Notes: generated from the letters alone by a model not told the origin. Counted from the stretch's first letter, positions 1 to 6,349 are shown. The stretch: DNA of 6,356 nucleotides from Candidatus Zhuqueibacterota bacterium (GCA_014729735.1 WJJN01000391.1:1-6356); one strand, 5' to 3'. Numbers and translations are program-made.

Positions 1-560
1 CCTTTACTGCATATACTGATGGAAATAACGCCGTACTTGAATGGTCGACAACCTCAGAAAGTAATAATTATGGTTTTGAAATTCAAAGATGCGTAAACAT
101 GAACAGTGATTTCAAACGGATAGGATTCGAGAATGGGAATGGCACTACCTCAGAGCCTAGATCCTATCAATTCGTAGATAGTGATTTGCCGGAAGGAACT
201 TACATATACCGGTTAAAGCAGATCGATTTCGACGGGACATCCGTGTTTTCACACACTGCAGAGGTTACGATAGGTCTTCCGGCAGATTTTGAACTCTATC
301 AAAATTATCCGAATCCATTTAATCCGATAACCACGATTTCATACAGTCTACCGCAGAGCGGGCATGTTGAATTATCTATTTATAATGTAAAAGGCGAAAA
401 AGTCAATAAACTCGTGGATGAATATCAAAAATCAGGTAAATACGATTTTCAATGGAACGCCAGAGATTGGAATGGAACCGAAGTATCTTCGGGAATATAC
501 TATGTTCAGATTAAGGCGTTAAACACCACACAATTCAGAAAAATGACTTTAATGAGGTAA
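1..560 (+). CDS. Secreted/surface protein, C-terminal part with T9SS type A sorting domain (5' end outside window)
   Basis: The frame is open from base 3, and the similarity pattern starts well before the first in-window ATG at 99, so this is the last 185 residues of a longer protein. Residues about 1-90 have a pattern often seen just ahead of the sorting domain in FCB proteins: LEWSTTSESNNYGFEIQR, then YRLKQIDFDGT, a beta-sandwich spacer. From about residue 96 (base 288) to the end runs a T9SS type A / FlgD-Ig-like sorting domain: FELYQNYPNPFNP, the YSLPQSGHVELSIYNVKGEKV core, and the closing SSGIYYVQIKA and RKMTLMR strands. By family knowledge this domain routes cargo through the outer membrane, where it is cleaved. 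The catalytic or binding part is off the left edge, so function is unknown. An inverted repeat follows about 18 bp after the stop. Confidence 0.9.
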   Translation, partial: FTAYTDGNNAVLEWSTTSESNNYGFEIQRCVNMNSDFKRIGFENGNGTTSEPRSYQFVDSDLPEGTYIYRLKQIDFDGTSVFSHTAEVTIGLPADFELYQNYPNPFNPITTISYSLPQSGHVELSIYNVKGEKVNKLVDEYQKSGKYDFQWNARDWNGTEVSSGIYYVQIKALNTTQFRKMTLMR

Positions 561-578
561 GACTGAGATTTATTCCGG

Positions 579-634
579 ATGGATCACAAATTTCTGTTTG
601 AAAAAAATCGAAAGAAATTTGTGATCCATTTATT
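579..634 (+). terminator. Long perfect hairpin after the first gene, probable terminator
   Basis: A 17-bp perfect inverted repeat pairs 579-595 (ATGGATCACAAATTTCT) with 613-629, around a 17-nt A-rich loop; four more pairs can form inside the loop past a one-base bulge. It starts 18 bp after the stop codon and is followed by a T-rich TTTATT stretch. Position and shape suit an intrinsic terminator. The stem is AT-rich at its top and the T tract is interrupted, so an mRNA-stabilising 3' hairpin or a mobile-repeat remnant is also possible. Confidence 0.5.
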
Positions 635-646
635 GAATATCACTGC

Positions 647-726
647 TTGCTACCAGCAAATACCACGTTCTCAATAACCTCAGCCAGCGGTTTCCTCCCT
701 TTATATCAAAATTTGCTATAGAGCAA
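647..726. repeat. Pair of small hairpins with identical TTGCT/AGCAA stems
   Basis: TTGCT-ACC-AGCAA lies at 647-659 and TTGCT-ATAG-AGCAA at 713-726. The block between them (about 660-708) is clearly richer in G and C than the rest of this gap and includes AACC(N9)GGTT. The left arm of one hairpin can also pair with the right arm of the other. No known RNA family was recognised. Confidence 0.3.
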
Positions 727-853
727 GCTATCGGATTTTTAGAAATGAAACTTTTAAAAATTTGTTCAGTTGAAAAGCACCTAAAAAATAAAACACAAAA
801 AATATCAGACATCAAACATAAAAATTAAGATAAAATTTATAAGAATAAAGGAT

Positions 854-917
854 TATGTTCGTAAAATAGAAAATAAAATCGCCAGTGATTATATTTTATA
901 ATGTGTTCCAGATCAAT
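854..917. repeat. Diverged direct repeat, copy 1
   Basis: Shared blocks occur in the same order and nearly the same spacing as in copy 2 at 1017-1081: TATGTTC (854-860), 18 bp, TCGCCAGTGATT (879-890), then GTGTT (903-907), five bases, TCAAT (913-917). A perfect TATAAT (897-902) lies inside this copy but is not conserved in copy 2. The DNA between the blocks is not conserved. Confidence 0.35.
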
Positions 918-1016
918 TTATTTTATTTGAAACATTTATAAATTGGAACTAATTCACACTAAAAACATCAAACATCTAACATTAAAATAGGAGCAACTTA
1001 TTGTTTTTTCAAAAAG

Positions 1017-1081
1017 TATGTTCTTTGAAAATTTTCTAATTTCGCCAGTAATTCATTGACGGAATTGTGTTGTAACTCAAT
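1017..1081. repeat. Diverged direct repeat, copy 2
   Basis: Matches copy 1 at 854-917: TATGTTC (1017-1023), 18 bp, TCGCCAGTAATT (1042-1053), GTGTT (1067-1071), five bases, TCAAT (1077-1081). Only one extra base separates the second and third blocks compared with copy 1. This copy ends about 90 bp before the next start codon and overlaps the candidate promoter there, so the blocks could be regulatory sites. Confidence 0.35.
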
Positions 1082-1084
1082 ATT
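1056..1084 (+). promoter_or_regulatory. Possible sigma-70-type promoter of the FN3/sorting-domain gene
   Basis: TTGACG (1056-1061) resembles a -35 box; 17 bp downstream AATATT (1079-1084) matches four of six bases of a -10 box. A start near 1091 would give a leader of about 85 nt before the ATG at 1175. The region is AT-rich, so chance matches are likely, and some FCB bacteria use a different promoter consensus. Confidence 0.25.
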
Positions 1085-1090
1085 TATATC

Positions 1091-1110
1091 GGATGCATCC
1101 ATTAAATGGA
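1091..1110. promoter_or_regulatory. Overlapping palindromes, candidate operator
   Basis: GGATGCATCC (1091-1100) is a perfect 10-bp palindrome and overlaps TCCAT-TAA-ATGGA (1098-1110), a second inverted repeat. They lie just downstream of the candidate -10 box and 65 bp ahead of the start codon, where a repressor site or a 5' leader hairpin could sit. No regulator is identified. Confidence 0.3.
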
Positions 1111-1162
1111 GATTAAAACACATTCTACCTGCAAATCTTCAATCGTAAAAGAGTACAAGCAT

Positions 1163-1168
1163 GGAGGT
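1163..1168 (+). promoter_or_regulatory. Ribosome binding site fixing the start at 1175
   Basis: GGAGGT lies six bases before ATG 1175. Later in-frame ATGs at 1190 and 1202 are less well served: the AAGGGG before 1202 is almost abutting it. This favours 1175 as the start. Confidence 0.7.
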
Positions 1169-1174
1169 AGATAA

Positions 1175-1807
1175 ATGGTGTTATCAGCGATGATAAGGGG
1201 GATGCGGAGTATTTTTATTATTACTATCGTTTTATTATTATGGAATCAAACTTCATATACGCAAGCAATTAAATTAACCTGGGAACCCAATTCGGAGAAA
1301 GACATTGCCCATTATACAGTGTATCGCAGCACGCTTTCGCAGAAGGCAAAAGCTCATGCGGTAGTTCCCGCCAATAAAACAGTGTTTTATGATTCTTCGA
1401 TTGCAATCGGCAAAACCTATTATTATAAAATGACTGCTACGGATTTTGCAAATAATACGAGTGAATTTTCGGAAGAAGTGATGATCGTTGCAATCCCTCA
1501 ATCTGATGGTTCATCTGATTCATTATTCACAAATTCGATAAAATTACAAAATTATCCGAATCCCTTTAATCCGGAAACAATGGTCGAATTTTATCTTCCG
1601 GTCGCCGGGCATCTGGAATTAATCATTTACGATATGCTCGGTCGGGAAGTTAGAAGGCTGGTAGATAATCATGTTAGTTCAGGGCATCATAAATTAAGAT
1701 GGACTGGCATAAGCAATGATGGTAGCAGGGTGAGTTCAGGGATTTATTTCTGCCGGCTCAAATTTAATAAGTATAACGGCGTGATTAAGTTGATTGTTAC
1801 TCGCTAA
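1175..1807 (+). CDS. Small secreted FN3 protein with T9SS type A sorting domain
   Basis: The 210-residue product has three parts. Residues 1-31 form a signal peptide: basic start, hydrophobic IFIITIVLLLW core, likely cleavage after TQA. Residues about 32-107 are one fibronectin type III domain: IKLTWEPNSEKDIAHYTVYR opening, then KTYYYKMTATDFANNTSEFS, the usual closing strands. After a Ser/Asp-rich linker, residues about 122-210 form a T9SS/FlgD-Ig-like sorting domain with QNYPNPFNP (125-133), YDMLGREVRRLV and SSGIYFCRL. The mature cargo would be little more than a single FN3 module. No catalytic residues are visible, so a structural, adhesive or binding role at the surface is the most that can be inferred. 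It stands alone, over 500 bp from either neighbour on the same strand, and no clear terminator follows it. Confidence 0.9.
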   Translation: MVLSAMIRGMRSIFIITIVLLLWNQTSYTQAIKLTWEPNSEKDIAHYTVYRSTLSQKAKAHAVVPANKTVFYDSSIAIGKTYYYKMTATDFANNTSEFSEEVMIVAIPQSDGSSDSLFTNSIKLQNYPNPFNPETMVEFYLPVAGHLELIIYDMLGREVRRLVDNHVSSGHHKLRWTGISNDGSRVSSGIYFCRLKFNKYNGVIKLIVTR

Positions 1808-1960
1808 AATTTTCATGCTTATTAAATTAGAAATAGCTGCCGATTATAAATTACAGTTCTGAAACCATCAGATTCGATTTTGAATGATGAGCGTTTCGCA
1901 GGATATTTATAAAGAACACTAATATCTTGAAATTTCTGAATTATGGCAAAATTAACAGTT

Positions 1961-1976
1961 TGGCACACTGATTGTA
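1961..1976 (+). promoter_or_regulatory. Candidate sigma-54 (-24/-12) promoter
   Basis: TGGCAC (1961-1966), five bases, TTGTA (1972-1976). The -24 half matches the consensus TGGCAC exactly and the spacing to the -12 half is the canonical one. The -12 half reads TTGT rather than TTGC, a deviation at a normally conserved base. Transcription would begin near 1987, giving a leader of about 360 nt before ATG 2348. If real, expression needs RpoN and an AAA+ enhancer-binding activator, neither of which is in this window. Confidence 0.5.
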
Positions 1977-2335
1977 TATTAAGCTGTACAGATCGATCGC
2001 CGGCTCCAGCGATGATGAGAATGGATTAATAGTTAGGAAGAATCTGAAGTGACTTAACGCCGACCGATAAGATCGCTTTGAACTCAACACGGGGAACTGT
2101 TTGCAGCTTTCGGACTTTAATTCTATAGCTTCGGAAATTATTAAGGAAATAATTATTCTCGGTAAAGACACAGAATTGTTGACGAAGTTATCGAAACCAA
2201 AAGTTAACGCATCGATTTTGATATTTCCAAATGATTTGAACCAGTCTAATATTATCCTGAAAACTGTAGGTATATGTTTTAAATTAGAATTTTGGATAGT
2301 ACAAACAAGCAGGGATCGTGCAGGTTCACTTGTTT

Positions 2336-2343
2336 AGGGAGGT
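2336..2343 (+). promoter_or_regulatory. Ribosome binding site placing the start at 2348
   Basis: AGGGAGGT (2336-2343) is a strong Shine-Dalgarno sequence a few bases before ATG 2348. It lies inside the longer frame that could begin at GTG 2318. The ATG also begins a clean signal peptide, so 2348 is preferred over 2318. Confidence 0.8.
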
Positions 2344-2347
2344 ATTA

Positions 2348-5131
2348 ATGAAAGCGACTCTATTTGGAAAAAAATGTTTAATCTCAACTCTCGTAATATC
2401 TTTATTATTTATTGTCAGGTTGAATGCAGCCAATTATTATGTATCCACCAGCGGCTCGGATTCGAATAATGGTTCGATGTCAGCGCCATTCAAAACGATA
2501 CAACATGCGCTGGATATCGTTAGTCCTGGCGATCATGTGATCGTTAAAGCGGGGGTATATAATGAAAGACTTGAACTTAAAACATCGGGTTCCAGCGGAA
2601 ATCCGATAGTCATCGAGGGAGAGAGGGGACCGAATGGTGAATGGATCACTGTAGTCGATGGAGGGAGACCGGTTTCGGGTTGGACGACCGCGCCCGAGGT
2701 GGGGGCAGGTGTTTACAAAACTCAAAGTATCGATTTTGTTCCGTACAACATGGTTGTGAATGATAAACAAATCCCACAGGTTGCAGAGTCGAATATGACA
2801 AGTACCGAAGGATTCAGATTTTTAGGAAGTTCAGTTTCCTATACGGTTACTACTGCATCGAAAGACAGGACAGTAAAATTTTGGGATGTTTTCTCTGTTA
2901 TTTGGGGATACAAGAACGGCACTACATATATTCGATTTAAAAATGGCGACAATCCAAATCAAAAAAATTTACGAGCTGCTCCCGTCGGGGCGGGTGTTTT
3001 AATTGATAATAAAAGCCATATTGTTATCAGGGATTTTGCGATTAAAGCATTTGATGAAAGCATTATTATAAGAGGAAGCAATTCAAAATATGTTAAAATT
3101 GAGAATAATTACATTATTAACGGCAGAAAAAGAATTGAAATTGTGGATGGGGCTTCTAATTGTAAAATAGGCAATAATATTCTGTCCATGAATTTTTCCG
3201 GTTATGTAATGCCTGGTGCATGGTCTAATAATGATGATAATTACGAGTTAGGATTAAAGGAATATATATATAATTTTTATAAATTCTATGTAAGTGATTA
3301 TAGTGGCTCTGATGATCGACAAGTATATATTTCTGGAGCCGGGGAGAACAACGAAGTCTTTGATAACAAGATTTCGCAGGGATTAATTGGCATAAATGCG
3401 CATGATACAAAAAATCTCAAAATATATAACAACGAAATATTTTATCACTCGAGTATTGGAATCGTGATACTGGATAATTTGGTAGATGCGGAGATTTTCG
3501 ATAATTTAATTTATGACAACTCTATTAACTTGAGGTGGCACAATTTCAATTCGAGAACACCGAGGTCGGTAAATATATACGAGAATTGCTTTTACTTGCC
3601 GGCTAATGTATCGACTCATATTAAACTGCATCATGATAAGAAGCTGTCCTTATCACAGTCCTGGCATCCGACATTTTTTGTATATCATAATAATTTTTCC
3701 GGGGGGGTGAGTGTATTGAATCCCGGAGGTGCTTATGACTACGGCGGGCTCAGGAATGTGCACTTTTTTAATAATATTTTTTCCTCCAAGATTATGGTCT
3801 ATAATCGAGAGGATTTTATCAAGACCGAAAGTATGATGGGCGAATTTGACTACAACTGGTGTGGAGGCATGTTCTATCATGGCATGCCTGCATGGTTTGA
3901 TAGCCATAATATCGATGCTGAAGGTCAACAATTCTGGGATGATTCAAATTTGCATGATTTTCACATCCCCTCAAATTCCGTAGTTAGAGGTGCAGGAGTT
4001 GATTTATCGAAGCCATTCACAATAGACGGTGTTACATTTGATCCGCTTCCCGGTATGGAAGTGGGATATTTTTCAGGATCACAACCGGACATCGGTTCGC
4101 CTCCGTTCTCAAATAGTGATATCGAACCTCCTGAAGATGTTCAATCTCCGACTGTACCGCAGGATTTGACTTATCAAGCGGTATCATCTTCGCAGGTGGA
4201 TTTAAACTGGACCCCATCCACTGATAATGTGATGGTTGCCGGTTATAAAATATTTCGAGATGGAAATCAGGTCGCGATGACCCAGAATACCAGTTACTCT
4301 GATACAGGTTTGCAGGAAGAGACAAGCTACACATATCATATTCTGGCTTATGACGCCGCAGGCAATGAATCAGCTCAATCCAGTCCGGTTGTGGCGACAA
4401 CAAGATCCGCGGAGAGCAATATTGAATCAGATTTAAACATAAAGGTTGCTCCGGTACAGGTTACCCTGGATGGGAATTTAGGTGAATTTGCAAATGCAGA
4501 TTCCATTTGGTTCTCCCCGCCAAGCGGAGGTAATTTAGCTACAGTAAAGGCTATGTGGAATGCGGATTTTCTATTTATTGGCTATAAAGTAAGGGATACA
4601 CAATTGAACGCTACTGAAACGACCAGTGATGGAAATGTGTGGAGTGATGATGCGGTGGAGTGGTTTATAGATGTGAACAATGATGGTGGTGGTGAGAGCG
4701 ATCCGAATTTAAAATATATGAACTCAGATGATTTTCATGGCATGATCAACATTTTAAACACGCAGTATGATTGCTGCGGCTCTTCCGATGGCACGCCGAC
4801 AAAATCATGGGACGGTGTCTGGGAATCGAAAGTTCGACTGGATGGCACACTTAACCATAATACTGATAATGATAATGGCTATACTATCGAGGTACGAATT
4901 CCCTGGACGATACTAGGTTTGGAAGCAGCTCCCGCAGTGAATTCGGTGCTGGCGATGAGCTTTTCCAATGAAGACAAAGATGCTTCTGAATTTTCTTATG
5001 TCATGTGGCCCGATATCACAAACTCATTTCAAAATGCCTCAAATTGGCAACCTGTTCTACTGGTGAACGACTCGGATGATACGACTTCGCCTGCGGCACC
5101 GACAGGTTTGGTCGTTCGCATTATTGATTAG
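2348..5131 (+). CDS. Secreted right-handed beta-helix protein with FN3 and CBM9-like domains
   Basis: The 927-residue product begins with a signal peptide (1-27, cleavage after LNA). Residues about 28-75 (NYYVSTSGSDSNNGS, PFKTIQHALDIVSPGDHVIV, AGVYNE) are the N-terminal signature of DUF1565/pectate-lyase-like parallel beta-helices. Recurring coils such as NNEVFDNKIS, NLKIYNNEIF, DAEIFDNLIY and SVNIYENCFY, about 22-27 residues apart, continue the helix over roughly 220-480. The HIPSNSVVRGAG to PDIGSP segment (about 539-585) is the usual end of such helices. An FN3 domain follows (about 600-685), then a CBM9-like carbohydrate-binding domain (about 695-908; VTLDGNLGEFAN, WSDDAVEWFIDVNNDG, YTIEVRIPWTILGL). 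Families with this fold include polysaccharide lyases and epimerases; no catalytic residues were identified, so binding, cleavage or modification of a polysaccharide is inference. Unlike its neighbours it lacks a T9SS sorting domain and stops at an FN3-like stub. A strong terminator follows. Confidence 0.9.
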   Translation: MKATLFGKKCLISTLVISLLFIVRLNAANYYVSTSGSDSNNGSMSAPFKTIQHALDIVSPGDHVIVKAGVYNERLELKTSGSSGNPIVIEGERGPNGEWITVVDGGRPVSGWTTAPEVGAGVYKTQSIDFVPYNMVVNDKQIPQVAESNMTSTEGFRFLGSSVSYTVTTASKDRTVKFWDVFSVIWGYKNGTTYIRFKNGDNPNQKNLRAAPVGAGVLIDNKSHIVIRDFAIKAFDESIIIRGSNSKYVKIENNYIINGRKRIEIVDGASNCKIGNNILSMNFSGYVMPGAWSNNDDNYELGLKEYIYNFYKFYVSDYSGSDDRQVYISGAGENNEVFDNKISQGLIGINAHDTKNLKIYNNEIFYHSSIGIVILDNLVDAEIFDNLIYDNSINLRWHNFNSRTPRSVNIYENCFYLPANVSTHIKLHHDKKLSLSQSWHPTFFVYHNNFSGGVSVLNPGGAYDYGGLRNVHFFNNIFSSKIMVYNREDFIKTESMMGEFDYNWCGGMFYHGMPAWFDSHNIDAEGQQFWDDSNLHDFHIPSNSVVRGAGVDLSKPFTIDGVTFDPLPGMEVGYFSGSQPDIGSPPFSNSDIEPPEDVQSPTVPQDLTYQAVSSSQVDLNWTPSTDNVMVAGYKIFRDGNQVAMTQNTSYSDTGLQEETSYTYHILAYDAAGNESAQSSPVVATTRSAESNIESDLNIKVAPVQVTLDGNLGEFANADSIWFSPPSGGNLATVKAMWNADFLFIGYKVRDTQLNATETTSDGNVWSDDAVEWFIDVNNDGGGESDPNLKYMNSDDFHGMINILNTQYDCCGSSDGTPTKSWDGVWESKVRLDGTLNHNTDNDNGYTIEVRIPWTILGLEAAPAVNSVLAMSFSNEDKDASEFSYVMWPDITNSFQNASNWQPVLLVNDSDDTTSPAAPTGLVVRIID

Positions 5132-5145
5132 CGAGAAAAATAAAA

Positions 5146-5163
5146 CAACCATGTCGATGGTTG
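5146..5163 (+). other. Small perfect hairpin just after the beta-helix gene
   Basis: CAACCAT (5146-5152) pairs perfectly with ATGGTTG (5157-5163) around the tetraloop GTCG, 14 bp after the stop codon. A run of five T follows only after six more bases (5170-5174). It precedes the stronger terminator and may serve as a minor terminator or a 3'-end protecting hairpin. Confidence 0.35.
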
Positions 5164-5174
5164 ATAGCATTTTT

Positions 5175-5223
5175 AAAAAGGGCTGTATCAAATGCAATAT
5201 TAACTTTTGATACAGCCTTTTTT
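5175..5223. terminator. Strong bidirectional intrinsic terminator between convergent genes
   Basis: A 12-bp perfect stem, GGCTGTATCAAA (5181-5192) with TTTGATACAGCC (5206-5217), has a 13-nt loop. Six T follow on the plus strand (5218-5223). Upstream AAAAAG gives a T run after the stem on the minus strand as well. It sits 49 bp after the plus-strand stop and 10 bp beyond the minus-strand stop, so it can end both transcripts. Confidence 0.9.
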
Positions 5224-5233
5224 CATTAGCATC

Positions 5234-6349
5234 TTAATGATAATAAAATTGTTTCACCTTTTCAATGACATATGTAACATCTTCATCGGTCAGCGCAATG
5301 TGCATCGGCAGTGTCATGATTTGATCGAAAACACGATCGGTGACCCATAGATGTGACGAATCGCCGTGAAAAGCACTGAACTGATGGATGGCTTTGCCTC
5401 CCCAGGGCAGGATAATTTCGACTCCCTGAGATCGTAAAAAATTCAACAATTCATCCCGGTTCTTTGCTTCGAACTCAAAGTTTTGATACGCATCTCGATT
5501 CATCGAATCATTGCGGTCATCAGGGGGTAATATGATTTCTTCGATATCCCTCAAACCTTGGTGATACATCGAAGCAATATGCCTTCGTTTTTGAATATAA
5601 CTTTCCAATTGAGACAAGCGGAAATCCAGCACGGCAGCCTGAATATTATCCAGCCGGCAGTTGAAACCCCATTGTTTAATATCTCCATCCGGGGTTCGGT
5701 TATGATTTCTTAAGGCGATTAATTTATTGTACATAGTTTCGGAATTGGTGGTGATTGCTCCGGCGTCTCCCAGCGCACCGAGAGTTTTGGCAGGATAAAA
5801 ACTAAAGCAGCCTCCCAAGCCGAAACTGCCTCCCATTTTTCCGTTGCGATATCCGCCCAATCCCTGCGCCGCATCCTCGATTAGTAGAATGCCATGATCT
5901 GCAGCAAGCTGTTCGATTTCTTCCAGATCTGCCACACGACCATTTAATGATACCGGGATAATACATTTTGTTTTCGATTTAATAAGTCGCTTGACAGATT
6001 GAATGTCGATCAGATGATCATCAGATTTAATATCTGCCAAAACCGGAGTCGCGCCAACCTGTTCGATAGTGGCAACAGTTGCGGCAAACGTATGTGCAGA
6101 AGTGATAACTTCATCTCCCGCACCGATACCGGCTGCGGTTAGCGATAATCGCAACGAATCCGTGCAATTGCTTGTCGCCACAGCATATTTAGTGCCGACA
6201 TATTTTGCCAGATTTCGTTCAAATGATTCAACTTCATCACGAAGCAATAACTGACCCCGGGACAAACAATCCTGCAATATGGCATCGATCTCTTTTTTCT
6301 CAATGTTATACCAATAGGAGTAATCAATAAACTTTACTTTTCTGTGCAC
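5234..6349 (-). CDS. DegT/DnrJ/EryC1/StrS-family PLP-dependent sugar aminotransferase
   Basis: The 371-residue frame covers nearly a full family member (typically 360-400). Known family role: transfer of an amino group, usually from glutamate, to a keto sugar bound to a nucleotide, making amino sugars for polysaccharides, LPS or glycoconjugates. Visible landmarks: SNCTDSL (60-66) in the phosphate-binding turn; SAHTFAATV; the EDAAQ motif (158-162), whose Asp contacts the PLP ring nitrogen; CFSFYPAKTLGALGDAGAI (181-199) with the probable Schiff-base Lys188; GFNCRLDNIQAAVL (228-241); KNRDELLNFLRSQGVE (297-311). The turn has Cys62 where Gly is common. The sugar substrate cannot be told. The start used is GTG at 6349, but the frame stays open to the window edge and no ribosome site is visible, so the true start may lie outside. 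It converges on the beta-helix gene across a shared terminator. Confidence 0.92.
   Translation of the reverse strand: MHRKVKFIDYSYWYNIEKKEIDAILQDCLSRGQLLLRDEVESFERNLAKYVGTKYAVATSNCTDSLRLSLTAAGIGAGDEVITSAHTFAATVATIEQVGATPVLADIKSDDHLIDIQSVKRLIKSKTKCIIPVSLNGRVADLEEIEQLAADHGILLIEDAAQGLGGYRNGKMGGSFGLGGCFSFYPAKTLGALGDAGAITTNSETMYNKLIALRNHNRTPDGDIKQWGFNCRLDNIQAAVLDFRLSQLESYIQKRRHIASMYHQGLRDIEEIILPPDDRNDSMNRDAYQNFEFEAKNRDELLNFLRSQGVEIILPWGGKAIHQFSAFHGDSSHLWVTDRVFDQIMTLPMHIALTDEDVTYVIEKVKQFYYH

Larger units (their letters stand above)
561..1174. other. AT-rich intergenic region, no convincing gene
   Basis: This 614-bp gap lies between two plus-strand secreted-protein genes. Short open frames of about 60 codons exist on both strands at 630-830, but none has a ribosome site with a good start or a recognisable protein. 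The gap holds a long inverted repeat (579-629), two small hairpins with the same stem (647-659 and 713-726) bracketing a more GC-rich block, a diverged direct repeat (854-917 and 1017-1081), an 8-bp inverted repeat TTTTCAAA/TTTGAAAA (1006-1013 and 1024-1031), and a possible promoter with palindromes (1056-1110). ACATCAAACAT also occurs twice, at 809-819 and 965-975. The region may carry regulatory DNA or remnants of repeats; the sequence does not say which. Confidence 0.6.
1808..2347. other. Intergenic region / long leader of the beta-helix gene
   Basis: This 540-bp gap has no recognised gene. It holds a candidate sigma-54 promoter at 1961-1976, a CTGTACAG palindrome (1984-1991) running into GATCGATC (1991-1998) around the predicted start point, and an imperfect inverted repeat CATC-AG-ATTC / GAATGATG (1866-1889) about 75 bp upstream of the -24 box, where an activator could bind. 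A 78-codon frame with a TTG start (2101-2337) runs into the ribosome site of the next gene but resembles no known protein. No hairpin terminator for the gene ending at 1807 was found. Confidence 0.55.

Noticed and set aside
630..830. Open frames of about 60 codons on both strands
   Set aside because: Neither has a convincing start with ribosome site or a recognisable product; the frames mirror one another and lie over hairpins in an AT-rich gap.
1060..1073. GG...TTG pattern resembling a second sigma-54 promoter before the gene at 1175
   Set aside because: The spacing between the GG and TTG elements is off by one base from the required distance, and the -24 half does not match.
1941..2171. 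Minus-strand frame of 76 codons in the second gap
   Set aside because: It overlaps the candidate sigma-54 promoter on the other strand, has no supporting ribosome site seen, and shows no family pattern.
2318..2347. GTG start at 2318 for the beta-helix gene, adding ten residues
   Set aside because: The strong AGGGAGGT site lies inside this extension and serves ATG 2348, which also begins a cleaner signal peptide.
4032..4403. Minus-strand frame of 123 codons
   Set aside because: It lies entirely opposite the FN3 part of the well-supported beta-helix gene and shows no protein family features.
5132..5180. A frameshifted sorting domain after the beta-helix stop codon
   Set aside because: All frames were read up to the terminator and none shows NYPNPFNP-like or other sorting-domain residues; the space is too short.
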